From Herpetosiphon gulosus (lineage in GTDB: Bacteria; Chloroflexota; Chloroflexia; Chloroflexales; Herpetosiphonaceae): a stretch of DNA of 64,000 bases. The notes under the pieces were generated by a model, which worked only from the letters and a program-made list of their open reading frames with translations, was not told the origin of the DNA and did no database searches. Shown in pieces: positions 1-9,068 of the stretch; the stretch's first letter is position 1; every line of letters begins with the position of its first letter. Position numbers and translations under genes: made by a program. The DNA lies in contig NZ_BAABRU010000013.1 in the NCBI RefSeq assembly GCF_039545135.1, forward strand, positions 124,001 through 188,000, read 5' to 3'.

Positions 1-2
1 TC

Positions 3-3000
3 GAATTGTGTCATGATGCCAGCGCAACCCAATTGCTCAACCACTACTACCAACGCATGCAGCAAATCGTCAATCACTATGGCGGGGTGGTCAATAAGCT
101 CGATATGGCCGCCGATGGCGATAAATTGCTGGCGATCTTTGGCGCACCGATTGCCAACGAAAATGATACTGAGTTGGCAGTGCGCACTGGCCTTGATATG
201 CAATCGGCCATGAACGAAATTAATGCCCTGATTCAACAGTACGACCCACGCTTGCCCTTGCTTGATCAACAAATTGGGATCAATCAAGGCCATGTGTTTG
301 CGGGAATTGTTGGCAGCGAAACCCGCCGCGAATATACCGTGATGGGTGATCCAGTCAATACTGCTGTGCGCCTGATGAGTGTTTGTCGCTATGGCGAAGT
401 GCTGGCCAGCCCCACGATCAAGCGGCTTACCAGCCATGCCTTTGCCTACGAAACCCTGCCAGCCTTGCCGCTCAAAGGCAAAAGCCAACCTATCGAGCCG
501 GCTCGGGTTGATCGAGCCTACAATGTGCGGCGCGAAACCATGCGGGCCGATTTGGTAGGGCGGGTGCAAGAACTCGAACAATTAGCCAGCATCAGCATTC
601 AAGCCCTGCAAGGTCAAGGCCAAATTATCAATATCTTCGGTGAGGCTGGCATTGGCAAATCGCGCTTGCTCGAAGAATTGCTCAGCCGTTTGTCGTTGGC
701 TTCGTTCGACCCAAACTTGAATGTGCCCGAATTTATGCCAATTACGATTGAATGCCAGTTGTATGAGCAAACAACTCCATTTGCCTCGGCCAGCGAAGTC
801 TTGCGTCAAGTATTACGCTTGAGCAGCAGCCTGAATGGCGAACGCTTGGTGCAAGTTATCAGCCAGCGGGTCAATCGGCTTGTGCCCGAATTAGAGCGAT
901 TTTTGCCCTTGCTCAGCGATATTTTGCATGTGAGCTTGGCTGAAAACGAGCTAACCCAAGCCCTAGCGCCCGAACAGCGCCATGATCAAACGATTGAATT
1001 GGTAGTGGCCTTGATGCTCGCCAGCGCCAACATCACTCCGCTAGTAATTTTATGGGATGATGCCCACTGGATCGATGCCTCATCACGCCAATTGCTTGAA
1101 CGCTTAGCCAAACATACCCATCAGGCAGCGATTGCCTTGCTGATTGGTTCGCGCACCAAGGGCTTATCGGCCATGACTTGGCCTGAGCAAACAGTCCATC
1201 TTGAGTTAAGCGAATTGAGCATGCCCGAAAGTGAAGCGCTTGCCAGTGCGATTATTGGCCATGCCCCGTTGCCAACGGCCTTGCTCGAACGCTGGCGACG
1301 CAGCGATGAGCGTTTTTTCAATCCCCAGGGCAATCCATTTTTCATTGAAGAAATGATGCGCAGCCTGATTCAACAAGGTGTCATTGTCGAAACTGCCAAT
1401 GGCTGGGATTTACGCGGCGAACTTGATAGCTTGCCAACCACGATTGAGGGTGTCATCACAGCACGCTTGGATCGGCTGGATAATCGGATTCGCGAAACTG
1501 TTCAAGTGGCCTCGGTGGTTGGGCGACGCTTTGAACTAAATATTTTGCGTGGCATTACCAACGACGACGATTTAGTTAATCAAATGGATCGCTTGACCAA
1601 TGCTGATGTAGTGTTGCCCGACCATATTGCCGCCGAGTTGGCCTATTTGTTCAAACATACGCTAACTCGTGATGTGGCCTACGAAGGCATTTTGTATGCC
1701 CGCCGCCGCGATTTGCATCGCCGAGTGGCTGCGCGGATTCAAGAAGTCCATCGCCAAAATTTGGTTGATGTGTTGCCGATTTTGGCCCGGCATTATGCTC
1801 GAGCCGAGGCTTGGCATGAAGCAGTGCGCTATTATCGCGAAGCTGGAATCGCCTCACAAAAACGTTATTACAACGCCGAGGCATGTGCCCATTATCGTGA
1901 TGCCCTTGAGCTATTGCCCAATCTGAGCGCCTTTGATCGCTCGTTGGAGCAAGAGCTGACTGAGCGTTTGGGCTACGTCACGATGCAGGCTGGTGATTAT
2001 GCTGAAGCCTTGCCAATTCTCGCTCAAGCCCAAATCCAATTACGCCAAAGTAGCGTTTATAGCAGTAGCCGCGAAGCACGGATTTTGCGCCATATCACCA
2101 CAATTTACGAACGGCGCGGCGAATACGAGCCAGCCTTTGAGCATCTCCAACAAGCACTCGATTTGTTGGGCGAAAGTCAATCGGCGGAGCGAGTACGGGC
2201 CTTATTGCTTGGCTCGGGGCTGCATCAACGCCAAGGTCGTTATCATGAAACAATTACCTGGGCGGAGCAAGCCTTAGCAATTGCCGAACAATTAAATGCC
2301 CAACCAGAACAAGCCCGCGCCTATCTGCTGATTGGCGGAACCTATCGCGTGCTTGGCTCGCGTGAGCAGGCAGTTGGCTATTTGGCTAAATCGATCGAAC
2401 TATATCAGGCGGTCAATGACATTTCGCGTTTGGCCGATGCCTACAACAACGCCGCGATCAACTTTAGCGATCTTGAACAATGGGAGGAATCAATCGCCCT
2501 ATATCAGGCTGCCTTGAACATCAAAAAGACCATCAATGATAGTTATGGTCAAGCACTCGTTAGCCTCAACCTTGGTGAGTTATATCGCAAGACTCAGCAA
2601 TTTGACCAAGCTTTAGAGACCTTCAACCAAAGTTTACAGCTTTGGAACAAGCTTAACTCTAAGCTTGGAGCCGCCGTCACCCAGATGAATATGGGCAACA
2701 CGCTGTTTGCTCAAGGCCAAAGCGCCACCGCTGAATCCATGCTCGATCGCAGCCGCGCTATTTTTGATGAAATCCATGTCGATTCATTTTTACCCGAGCT
2801 GTATCGGATTTATGCTGAACTTTTTTATAGCCGCCACAACTATGCCAAAGCCTTAGATTATTGTGATTTTGCCTTGGAACAGGCTCGCCAACATTCAGCC
2901 AAAGCCGATGAAGGCCTAGCCCAACTGACTCAAAGTAAGATTCTGCTGGCCTTAGACCATTATGATCCAGCCCTACATGCTGCGGAACAAGCACTCCAGT

Positions 3001-3131
3001 TGTTGCAAGAATGCGATAACCAAGCTGATGTTGAACGCTGTTTGGAGCAACTGATCGCTCTGACCCAGATCAACGATCCGCAGCGCATGGCTAATTATCA
3101 GAATCAACTAGCCCGGTTAACCAAGGCTTAG
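3..3131 (+). CDS. Adenylate/guanylate cyclase-domain ATPase with TPR repeats, 5' truncated
   Basis: The 3' part (about 1040 residues) of a large signalling protein; the frame is open to the window edge, so the true start lies upstream. The first 170 residues are the end of a class III nucleotide cyclase domain, with ADGDKLLAIFGAP (metal-binding Asp) and YTVMGDPVNTAVRL (substrate Asp and catalytic Asn region). Next comes an AAA/STAND-type ATPase with Walker A GEAGIGKSR near base 645 and Walker B VILWDDAHW near base 1050. From about base 1790 to the end the protein is TPR helices. This cyclase-ATPase-TPR layout is common in Chloroflexota and actinobacterial regulators. The ligand and whether the cyclase is active cannot be told, because the first metal Asp is outside the window. 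Confidence 0.85.
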   Translation, partial: ELCHDASATQLLNHYYQRMQQIVNHYGGVVNKLDMAADGDKLLAIFGAPIANENDTELAVRTGLDMQSAMNEINALIQQYDPRLPLLDQQIGINQGHVFAGIVGSETRREYTVMGDPVNTAVRLMSVCRYGEVLASPTIKRLTSHAFAYETLPALPLKGKSQPIEPARVDRAYNVRRETMRADLVGRVQELEQLASISIQALQGQGQIINIFGEAGIGKSRLLEELLSRLSLASFDPNLNVPEFMPITIECQLYEQTTPFASASEVLRQVLRLSSSLNGERLVQVISQRVNRLVPELERFLPLLSDILHVSLAENELTQALAPEQRHDQTIELVVALMLASANITPLVILWDDAHWIDASSRQLLERLAKHTHQAAIALLIGSRTKGLSAMTWPEQTVHLELSELSMPESEALASAIIGHAPLPTALLERWRRSDERFFNPQGNPFFIEEMMRSLIQQGVIVETANGWDLRGELDSLPTTIEGVITARLDRLDNRIRETVQVASVVGRRFELNILRGITNDDDLVNQMDRLTNADVVLPDHIAAELAYLFKHTLTRDVAYEGILYARRRDLHRRVAARIQEVHRQNLVDVLPILARHYARAEAWHEAVRYYREAGIASQKRYYNAEACAHYRDALELLPNLSAFDRSLEQELTERLGYVTMQAGDYAEALPILAQAQIQLRQSSVYSSSREARILRHITTIYERRGEYEPAFEHLQQALDLLGESQSAERVRALLLGSGLHQRQGRYHETITWAEQALAIAEQLNAQPEQARAYLLIGGTYRVLGSREQAVGYLAKSIELYQAVNDISRLADAYNNAAINFSDLEQWEESIALYQAALNIKKTINDSYGQALVSLNLGELYRKTQQFDQALETFNQSLQLWNKLNSKLGAAVTQMNMGNTLFAQGQSATAESMLDRSRAIFDEIHVDSFLPELYRIYAELFYSRHNYAKALDYCDFALEQARQHSAKADEGLAQLTQSKILLALDHYDPALHAAEQALQLLQECDNQADVERCLEQLIALTQINDPQRMANYQNQLARLTKA

Positions 3132-3157
3132 CAACAGATTTTCGCGATGGAGGGTTT

Positions 3158-6100
3158 ATGCGCCGTTTCAGTAAAGTCCGCTTACTGGGAATATGTGTTT
3201 TGCTGTTAAGTTTGACGGCTTATCAGCCAACACCCCAGAGTTCGGCCCGAGTACTTCGCAGCCTTGTGCCAGTGCCCGAAATCGAATCAAACGATGCCTG
3301 GCAAAATGCCCATGATTTGTCCGATGATTGTGCTTGGCCGAGCATTACGATTTGTGATATAGCTGGTGAGCTCGATGATGGTGAGGATTTAGATTGGTAT
3401 AAAATTACGGTGCGGCCTGCAACGACCTTGGCGATTAGTCTTACCGACACCTTTGGTGATTATCAAGTAGCTTTATTTTATGATTTAGCCAAGCCAATCA
3501 CCCAAACTGGTCATGTTTCACTGGGCAACCTGAACGCGATTGGCAATCTGAATGCGATTGGCAATCTGAATGCGATTGGTAACCTGAACGCGATTGGTAA
3601 CCTGAACGCGATTGGTAACCTGAACGCGATTGGCAATTTGAATGCGATTGGCAATTTGAATGCGATTGGCTCAAATGGCTATTCCGATGCCAGTATTAAT
3701 AGTTTTCTATGGACACCTGGTTCCTATTATGTGCTGGTCTATCCGCTTGATGAGGATCAGTCAGGCGATTATAACTTGGCAATCGAAGCCGTGTTCGACC
3801 AGAATTTGACCAAACCATTGCCAATTCCCTTTATGATTAACCAAAGTGAGCCACCCGATTGCAAACGCTCACTCTATATCACCAATAGTGATTACTTTAA
3901 TATTTATGAAACATTCGCGCCCTACAATACCAGTGTTTATACTGAACTTTTAGGGCTATCATCGAAGCCAGGCGATACAAGCGGATTGGTGCTTGATTTG
4001 GCCAATATCTCGTGGATTCAGCCAAGTAATGCATTTAGCAATCAATCAACGCAGTGGGATGCCAACCGCACCAATCCATTCTATGCCAATCGGATTGCTG
4101 AAGGTGTGCACCATCTGATTACTCAATATGCGCGACGCTGTGCAAGCTTACGCTATGTCACGATTGTTGGCGGCGATTACGTCGTACCATTCTATCGCGT
4201 GCCCGATGAAACTGTGATTGCCAATGAAGGCGATTATCTGGCGAGTTCAGGGATTAATGCTAATAGCTTTACTGCTAGCAGCATGAAATATAAAACAATC
4301 TTGACTGATAATATTTATGGTGCAATCAAGCCAATTCCTTATCGTGGTCGCCAATTATGGGTTCCAGAACTCAGCGTAGGCCGCTTAGTCGAAGGTGCTG
4401 ATGCAATTCATTTATATCTCAAGAGCATGAACCAGCATACCGATTTTCCGAGTGGCAGCATGATTAATTTAAATCCTCAACCGCAACAAGCCAATTTGGT
4501 GACAGGCTATGATTTCTTGCTCGATCAAGCCAAGGTTGTCTCGGGAACGTTGACAAGCTTGGTCGGTGCGCGTCCGGTTGGCTTGATCAGCGATACATGG
4601 GATGCTGATGATCTTTTTGATATTTGGTGGCCCGATGTTGATAATGGTATGTCTAACTCACCCTATCCAGCCCAATCAATTAATGCCCACTTTACCCACT
4701 ATCAGGCGATTCCGGCCAATTTTGAAACCTCAAGCGATGTTGTGACGGCCTCGTTGCTCTATCATCATCCTTTCAGTCCGGTTGCGCTTGAAGATGCCTA
4801 TCAACGGAATCGTTTAGGTTATAGCGTTGGCTGCCACTCAGGCTATAGTGTCTATGATAACGATGTTGCTGGTGGCCTCACGAATCCAGTTGCGATCGAC
4901 TTTCCTCAAGCGTATATGAAGCAACATGGAGCATGGATTGGCAATACTGGCTTTGGCTATGGTGATAGCGATTTAGTTGGCTATTCGGAAAAGCTCATGG
5001 CCCAATTTACGCTGGAGATTGGCCGTGAGTGGAAAAATCAATCAGGGTTTTATGGGGGCATGCCTGTTGGCTATGCCTTAGTTCGGGCCAAACGCAGCTA
5101 CTTACGTGAAGGCACACCAGGCACATTCAGTGTCTACGATGAAAAAGTGCTGTTGCAATCAACCTTGTATGGTTTGCCAATGATTCGGGTTTGGGTACCC
5201 AATCAAATTCCCTTCCCACCAAATGATCGCCAAGATTTTGCCTGTTTGACCTGCCCACCATCAGTTGCCCATCGAGCAACCGTCACTGATCGCGCGATTG
5301 ATCGTGATATTACCTTTAATATTAACTACACGACTGCCCAAGATAATGCGCGTGGAAAAATTCTTAGGGCGCAGGCAACCGTGGTCAACGATACTGAGGG
5401 CTTATTAACTGGTCAGATGTTTAATAGCTCACTGGTCAATGCGGCAGGCTTGCCATCATTACCCAACTTTAGCATTCCACTGTCGTTGACCGATGGTTTC
5501 GGCGAGCAGCGCATTCAGGGGATTCAGTTCCTTGGTGGAACTACCACCACTGCTGCGACCTTTAATCCAGTTATTACCCGTTTGATCACCGATGAAATTT
5601 ATTTGAGCCACGAACCAACCTTCGATTTTACTGATCGTTGGTATCCCGACCAACCATTTAGCTATAGCGTGTTCGAGAGCGATAACCTTGATGATGATGG
5701 GCCGCTCAACCAAGATCGGCGTTTCTCGCAGCTCTTGCTAACTCCAACTCAGTTCAAGGGTAATACCGAGGGTGGCGAGTTACGCCAATTCAGTACAATT
5801 ACCTTGCGACTGAAATATTTGAGTGATGGTGCTGATGACGATTTGCTTGACGATACTTTTGATCCAATCGTGCGTGATACTCAACGCACCAGCGATGGCA
5901 AAATTCGCGCAATCGTAATCGAACGCGATGGTGATGGCCCAGGCGATGAGCTTGATGCTGAGATGGTTATCAAAACCAATAGTGGTGCTTGGGAAACTGT
6001 TAGCATGAGCACCTTCCAAATTGGCACAACTGAACGCTGGCAAATTGAAGGTAGCCTGCCCGCCAATACCTATCTACCATTGCAACTGCTGATTCAAGTT

Positions 6101-6196
6101 GAGGATGCGGCTGGTAATGTCGGGGTTGAAACCTATGGCGGGCGTTTCGATATTGATTATGAGATGTATTTACCCAATGTAAATGTCAACCGCTAG
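3158..6196 (+). CDS. Secreted C25 (gingipain)-like peptidase with PPC domain and NLNAIG repeats
   Basis: A 1012-residue exported protein. Residues 1-30 form a basic-hydrophobic signal peptide (MRRFSKVRLLGICVLLLSL). Residues about 38-205 resemble a bacterial pre-peptidase C-terminal (PPC) beta domain (EIESNDAWQNA, GEDLDWYKI, GSYYVLVYP), interrupted by eight NLNAIG hexapeptides at residues 124-171. The centre resembles peptidase family C25: TIVGGDYVVPFYRVP, then a candidate catalytic His (H511 or H514) and Cys559 in YSVGCHSGYSVYD. The C-terminal third is beta-rich, and the last residues are MYLPNVNVNR, like the YLP-containing tails of many Chloroflexota secreted proteins. Start ATG follows GGAGGG. 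It is likely an extracellular or surface protease; the C25 assignment is by motif only and moderately sure. Confidence 0.75.
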   Translation: MRRFSKVRLLGICVLLLSLTAYQPTPQSSARVLRSLVPVPEIESNDAWQNAHDLSDDCAWPSITICDIAGELDDGEDLDWYKITVRPATTLAISLTDTFGDYQVALFYDLAKPITQTGHVSLGNLNAIGNLNAIGNLNAIGNLNAIGNLNAIGNLNAIGNLNAIGNLNAIGSNGYSDASINSFLWTPGSYYVLVYPLDEDQSGDYNLAIEAVFDQNLTKPLPIPFMINQSEPPDCKRSLYITNSDYFNIYETFAPYNTSVYTELLGLSSKPGDTSGLVLDLANISWIQPSNAFSNQSTQWDANRTNPFYANRIAEGVHHLITQYARRCASLRYVTIVGGDYVVPFYRVPDETVIANEGDYLASSGINANSFTASSMKYKTILTDNIYGAIKPIPYRGRQLWVPELSVGRLVEGADAIHLYLKSMNQHTDFPSGSMINLNPQPQQANLVTGYDFLLDQAKVVSGTLTSLVGARPVGLISDTWDADDLFDIWWPDVDNGMSNSPYPAQSINAHFTHYQAIPANFETSSDVVTASLLYHHPFSPVALEDAYQRNRLGYSVGCHSGYSVYDNDVAGGLTNPVAIDFPQAYMKQHGAWIGNTGFGYGDSDLVGYSEKLMAQFTLEIGREWKNQSGFYGGMPVGYALVRAKRSYLREGTPGTFSVYDEKVLLQSTLYGLPMIRVWVPNQIPFPPNDRQDFACLTCPPSVAHRATVTDRAIDRDITFNINYTTAQDNARGKILRAQATVVNDTEGLLTGQMFNSSLVNAAGLPSLPNFSIPLSLTDGFGEQRIQGIQFLGGTTTTAATFNPVITRLITDEIYLSHEPTFDFTDRWYPDQPFSYSVFESDNLDDDGPLNQDRRFSQLLLTPTQFKGNTEGGELRQFSTITLRLKYLSDGADDDLLDDTFDPIVRDTQRTSDGKIRAIVIERDGDGPGDELDAEMVIKTNSGAWETVSMSTFQIGTTERWQIEGSLPANTYLPLQLLIQVEDAAGNVGVETYGGRFDIDYEMYLPNVNVNR
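3527..3670 (+). repeat. Eight 18-bp in-frame tandem repeats (NLNAIG)
   Basis: Eight perfect-length 18-bp units encode NLNAIG eight times within the PPC-like domain of the secreted peptidase. Units differ only at synonymous third or first positions (aac/aat, ctg/ttg, gcg, ggc/ggt), so the peptide is identical in every copy while the DNA is slightly diverged. Confidence 0.97.
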
Positions 6197-6203
6197 CTAG
6201 TTT

Positions 6204-6330
6204 CCCCTCACCCCTAGCCCTCGTCTTATATAGAAACCCGCCAGCATTCCCTCACCCCCAACCCCTCTCCCACTGCGATGGGAGAGGGGCGTTAGGTTAG
6301 ATGGAGTAGGCTATGTGAGGTGGGGTGAGG
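6204..6330. repeat. Palindromic CCCTCACCCC...GGGGTGAGGG intergenic element
   Basis: The spacer after the peptidase holds C-rich CCCTCACCCC(C/T)A(A/G)CCC tracts followed by complementary GGGAGAGGGG and GGGGTGAGGG tracts, able to form a long imperfect hairpin. The same family recurs at 14007-14081 and 58105-58238, always between genes. In each place it could also end transcription. No coding content is seen in 6197-6445. Confidence 0.8.
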
Positions 6331-6445
6331 GATCTTCCCATGCATTTGATCAAAAAAGTGCTACACTTAACTCTGTGTGATTATTACCCCTACCTCTGCC
6401 TCAGCTACACCCAGTTTCCGCCAAGCCTACAGGAGTACGAAACCT

Positions 6446-7381
6446 ATGGAAGAGCAACCGACTAAACCTGTTAAGGATGGGCTGATCGCCCAAAGTTATA
6501 TTCCAACCGATCAAATTGCTACGGTGTTGTATTTGGCTGATCGCTTGGAAAAGCCGTTATTGGCCGAAGGTCCAGCCGGGGTTGGTAAAACTGAGCTTGC
6601 TAAGGCTTGGGCTGCGGCAACTGGCCGCGAGTTGATTCGTTTGCAGTGCTATGAAGGGCTTGATGAAACCAAAGCGCTCTATGAGTGGGAATATGCCAAG
6701 CAAATGTTGTATACCCAACTGCTGCGCGATAAGCTCAATAATTTGCTTTCAGATGCCGATTCGTTGCGCTCCGCCGCCGATCGCCTTGCCGCCGAAGAAG
6801 AAGTGTTCTTCTCGCAGCGCTTTTTATTGCAACGTCCCTTGCTCAAGGCGATTCTCAATCCCAAGCCTACGCTGCTCTTGATCGACGAAATTGATCGAGC
6901 TGATGCTGAGTTTGAGGCCTTTTTGCTCGAAGTGCTGTCGGATTTTCAAATTACTGTGCCCGAGCTTGGCACGCTCAAAGCGGCCCATCGGCCAATCGTA
7001 ATTTTGACCAGCAATAATACTCGTGAACTTTCCGAAGCCCTCAAGCGGCGTTGTATGTACTTATTTATTGGCTATCCTTCGCTCGAAGAAGAATTACGAA
7101 TCGTTGAAATGAAAGTGCCAGCCTTGGGAGCCAAATTGGCCCGCCAAGCGGTCGAGTTTGTGCAACGCTTGCGCAATCTTGATCTCAAAAAGTCGCCTTC
7201 AATCTCTGAAACCCTGGATTGGGCACGGGCTTTGGTGCTGCTCAACGCCAAACAACTTGATCAGGATGTGCTTGATCAAACCATGACTGTGCTCTTGAAG
7301 CATGAAAGCGACCTACAACGCACTCAACGCGCCATTCAAACAGGCCGCAACCGCAACGACGAAGGACGAAGGAAAGGATGA
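6446..7381 (+). CDS. MoxR-family AAA+ ATPase
   Basis: A 311-residue AAA+ ATPase of the MoxR/CoxD type. It carries Walker A GPAGVGKTELAKAWA, the MoxR-typical LQCYEGLDETKALYEWEY, Walker B LLLIDEIDRAD, sensor 1 LTSNNTRELSEALKRRC, and the helical lid. Start ATG 6446 is preferred over an upstream in-frame GTG at 6377 because AGGAG lies 10 bases upstream and homology begins there. The next gene, about 100 bp downstream, encodes a CoxE-like VWA protein, the usual partner of such ATPases in metal-cofactor insertion or complex-assembly chaperoning. No cox (CO dehydrogenase) genes are nearby, so the client is unknown. The last codons run into a GGATGAA-type repeat that supplies the stop. Confidence 0.9.
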   Translation: MEEQPTKPVKDGLIAQSYIPTDQIATVLYLADRLEKPLLAEGPAGVGKTELAKAWAAATGRELIRLQCYEGLDETKALYEWEYAKQMLYTQLLRDKLNNLLSDADSLRSAADRLAAEEEVFFSQRFLLQRPLLKAILNPKPTLLLIDEIDRADAEFEAFLLEVLSDFQITVPELGTLKAAHRPIVILTSNNTRELSEALKRRCMYLFIGYPSLEEELRIVEMKVPALGAKLARQAVEFVQRLRNLDLKKSPSISETLDWARALVLLNAKQLDQDVLDQTMTVLLKHESDLQRTQRAIQTGRNRNDEGRRKG

Positions 7382-7484
7382 AGGATGAAACCTTATCTTT
7401 AGCATCACGACAATGCTCATTTGGTAGCTTTTTCAAAGCTATTTCATCCCTCATCCCTCATCCCTTCAAAAGGGGGTTTTTACG

Positions 7485-8867
7485 ATGCATGAACGAATTG
7501 TGGCCTTTGTCAAGGCGCTGCGAGCAGCCGGAGTTCGTGTGTCGCTCGCCGAAAGCCTTGATAGTTTTAACGCCTTAGAGCAGCTTGGCATCAGCGATCG
7601 CCAGCTTTTTCACGATGCGCTGTTGGCGACCTTGGTCAAAGATGCGAGCCAGCAAGCCCAATTTGAGGAACTGTTTCCGCTCTTTTTTGGCCATGGCGAT
7701 GCTCCGATGATCAGCGGAGCCAATGGCTTGAGCGGGTTAGATCCCGACGAATTACAGCAATTGCGCCAAGAAATTGCCCAATTACGCGAACGTATTCGCG
7801 AATTAATGCAACGCCTAATGGATGGCCAAAATCTCACGCCAGAGGAATTGGCGGCGTTGGCGCGTAGCTCGGGCATTAATCACATTCAATCGCTCAACCA
7901 ACGCCGCTGGGTCGAACGGCGCATGGAACAACAAATGGGCCTGAATGAATTTAAACAAGCGCTGGAAGCTTTACTCAAACAATTAGAAGAAGGCGGGATG
8001 GATGCCGCCGCCTTGACTGAAATTATGCAGCAAATGCAGGGCAACGCCCAAGCTCTGCGCGACCAAATTAGCCAATTCGTTGGTTCGGGCTTGGCCGAGC
8101 GCATGAGCAACGACTACAATCCGCAAACTGGCGATGATCTGCAACATCGGCCATTTGGCTCGCTCTCCGATGCTGATCTGCAACGCATGCGCCAAGAAGT
8201 GCGCCGTTTAGCAGCGTTGTTGCGTTCGCGGGCGGCTTTGCGCCAAAAACGCGATAAAGCAGGTCAGGTCGATATCAAACGCACCATGCGCAACAATATG
8301 CGCTACGACGGTGTGCCAATGAAATTGGAATATCGTAAAAAGCAGCAAAAACCTAAGTTGGTAATCATCTGCGATATTTCAACTTCGATGCGGCCAGTAG
8401 CTGAATTTATGCTGCGCATGATTTATGAACTGCAAGATCAAGTTAGTAAAACCCATTCATTTGCTTTTATCGCCAATTTGCACGACATTACTGAGCAATT
8501 GAATGATAGCCGCGCCGATATTAGCGTCAATGATGTGCTCGAAAGTATCCCACCTGGCTACTACAACACCGACCTTGGCCACAGCCTCGATACCTTTTTG
8601 CATAGCCATCTTAGTACGGTCGATTGGCGTACTACGGTGATTATTGTGGGCGATGGTCGGAATAATTTCAACAATCCACGGCTGGAATCATTGCAAACAA
8701 TTCGTCGCCATGCCAAGCGCTTAATCTGGTTTACTCCCGAAGATCGCTGGCAATGGGGCACTGGCGATAGCGATATGCAGCTCTATGCGCCGCTTTGCGA
8801 CCGAGTACACCTCGTGACCAACCTCGCTGAACTAACTGCTGCAGTTGATCGCTTATTGGCTAACTAG
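7485..8867 (+). CDS. CoxE-like von Willebrand factor A domain protein
   Basis: A 460-residue cytosolic protein. The N-terminus (VRVSLAESLDSFNALEQLGI) is typical of CoxE-like VWA proteins that pair with MoxR ATPases. Residues about 85-260 are helical and Gln/Glu/Arg-rich, probably coiled coil. The C-terminal VWA domain holds a MIDAS motif, DISTSM (DxSxS), after LVIICDIS, and a later VGDGRNN. Start ATG 7485 follows AAGGGGG. It lies about 100 bp from the MoxR gene and is presumably co-transcribed, although the spacer contains GGATGAA/TCATCC repeats in inverted arrangement. By family analogy the pair remodels or activates a metalloenzyme or membrane complex; the target cannot be inferred. Confidence 0.88.
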   Translation: MHERIVAFVKALRAAGVRVSLAESLDSFNALEQLGISDRQLFHDALLATLVKDASQQAQFEELFPLFFGHGDAPMISGANGLSGLDPDELQQLRQEIAQLRERIRELMQRLMDGQNLTPEELAALARSSGINHIQSLNQRRWVERRMEQQMGLNEFKQALEALLKQLEEGGMDAAALTEIMQQMQGNAQALRDQISQFVGSGLAERMSNDYNPQTGDDLQHRPFGSLSDADLQRMRQEVRRLAALLRSRAALRQKRDKAGQVDIKRTMRNNMRYDGVPMKLEYRKKQQKPKLVIICDISTSMRPVAEFMLRMIYELQDQVSKTHSFAFIANLHDITEQLNDSRADISVNDVLESIPPGYYNTDLGHSLDTFLHSHLSTVDWRTTVIIVGDGRNNFNNPRLESLQTIRRHAKRLIWFTPEDRWQWGTGDSDMQLYAPLCDRVHLVTNLAELTAAVDRLLAN

Positions 8868-8876
8868 CTATTTAGC

Positions 8877-8903
8877 GAGCCACCTATAGGCCGTAGGTGG
8901 CTC
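8877..8903 (+). terminator. Hairpin after the VWA gene
   Basis: A perfect 10-bp stem (GAGCCACCTA / TAGGTGGCTC) with a 7-base loop starts 9 bases after the VWA stop. There is no clear T tract, so it may be a weak terminator or a 3'-end stabiliser. Confidence 0.5.
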
Positions 8904-9068
8904 ATGCATCCTCAAAAATAATCCCCTCTGTGGTTGCTTTAATCCACAATTAACCTGTGCTATAGTTCGTTGGGCAAGTGTGAGCTAGCTAACAGCCGCT
9001 TGTTTACGAATTGGGCATAATAGAACCACGATACATCAAACCCACGTCAACCCAGAAGGAGATAACCA

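Noticed and set aside
3527-3670. Possible CRISPR-like array
   Set aside because: Units are 18 bp, contiguous without spacers, and in frame, so it is a protein repeat.
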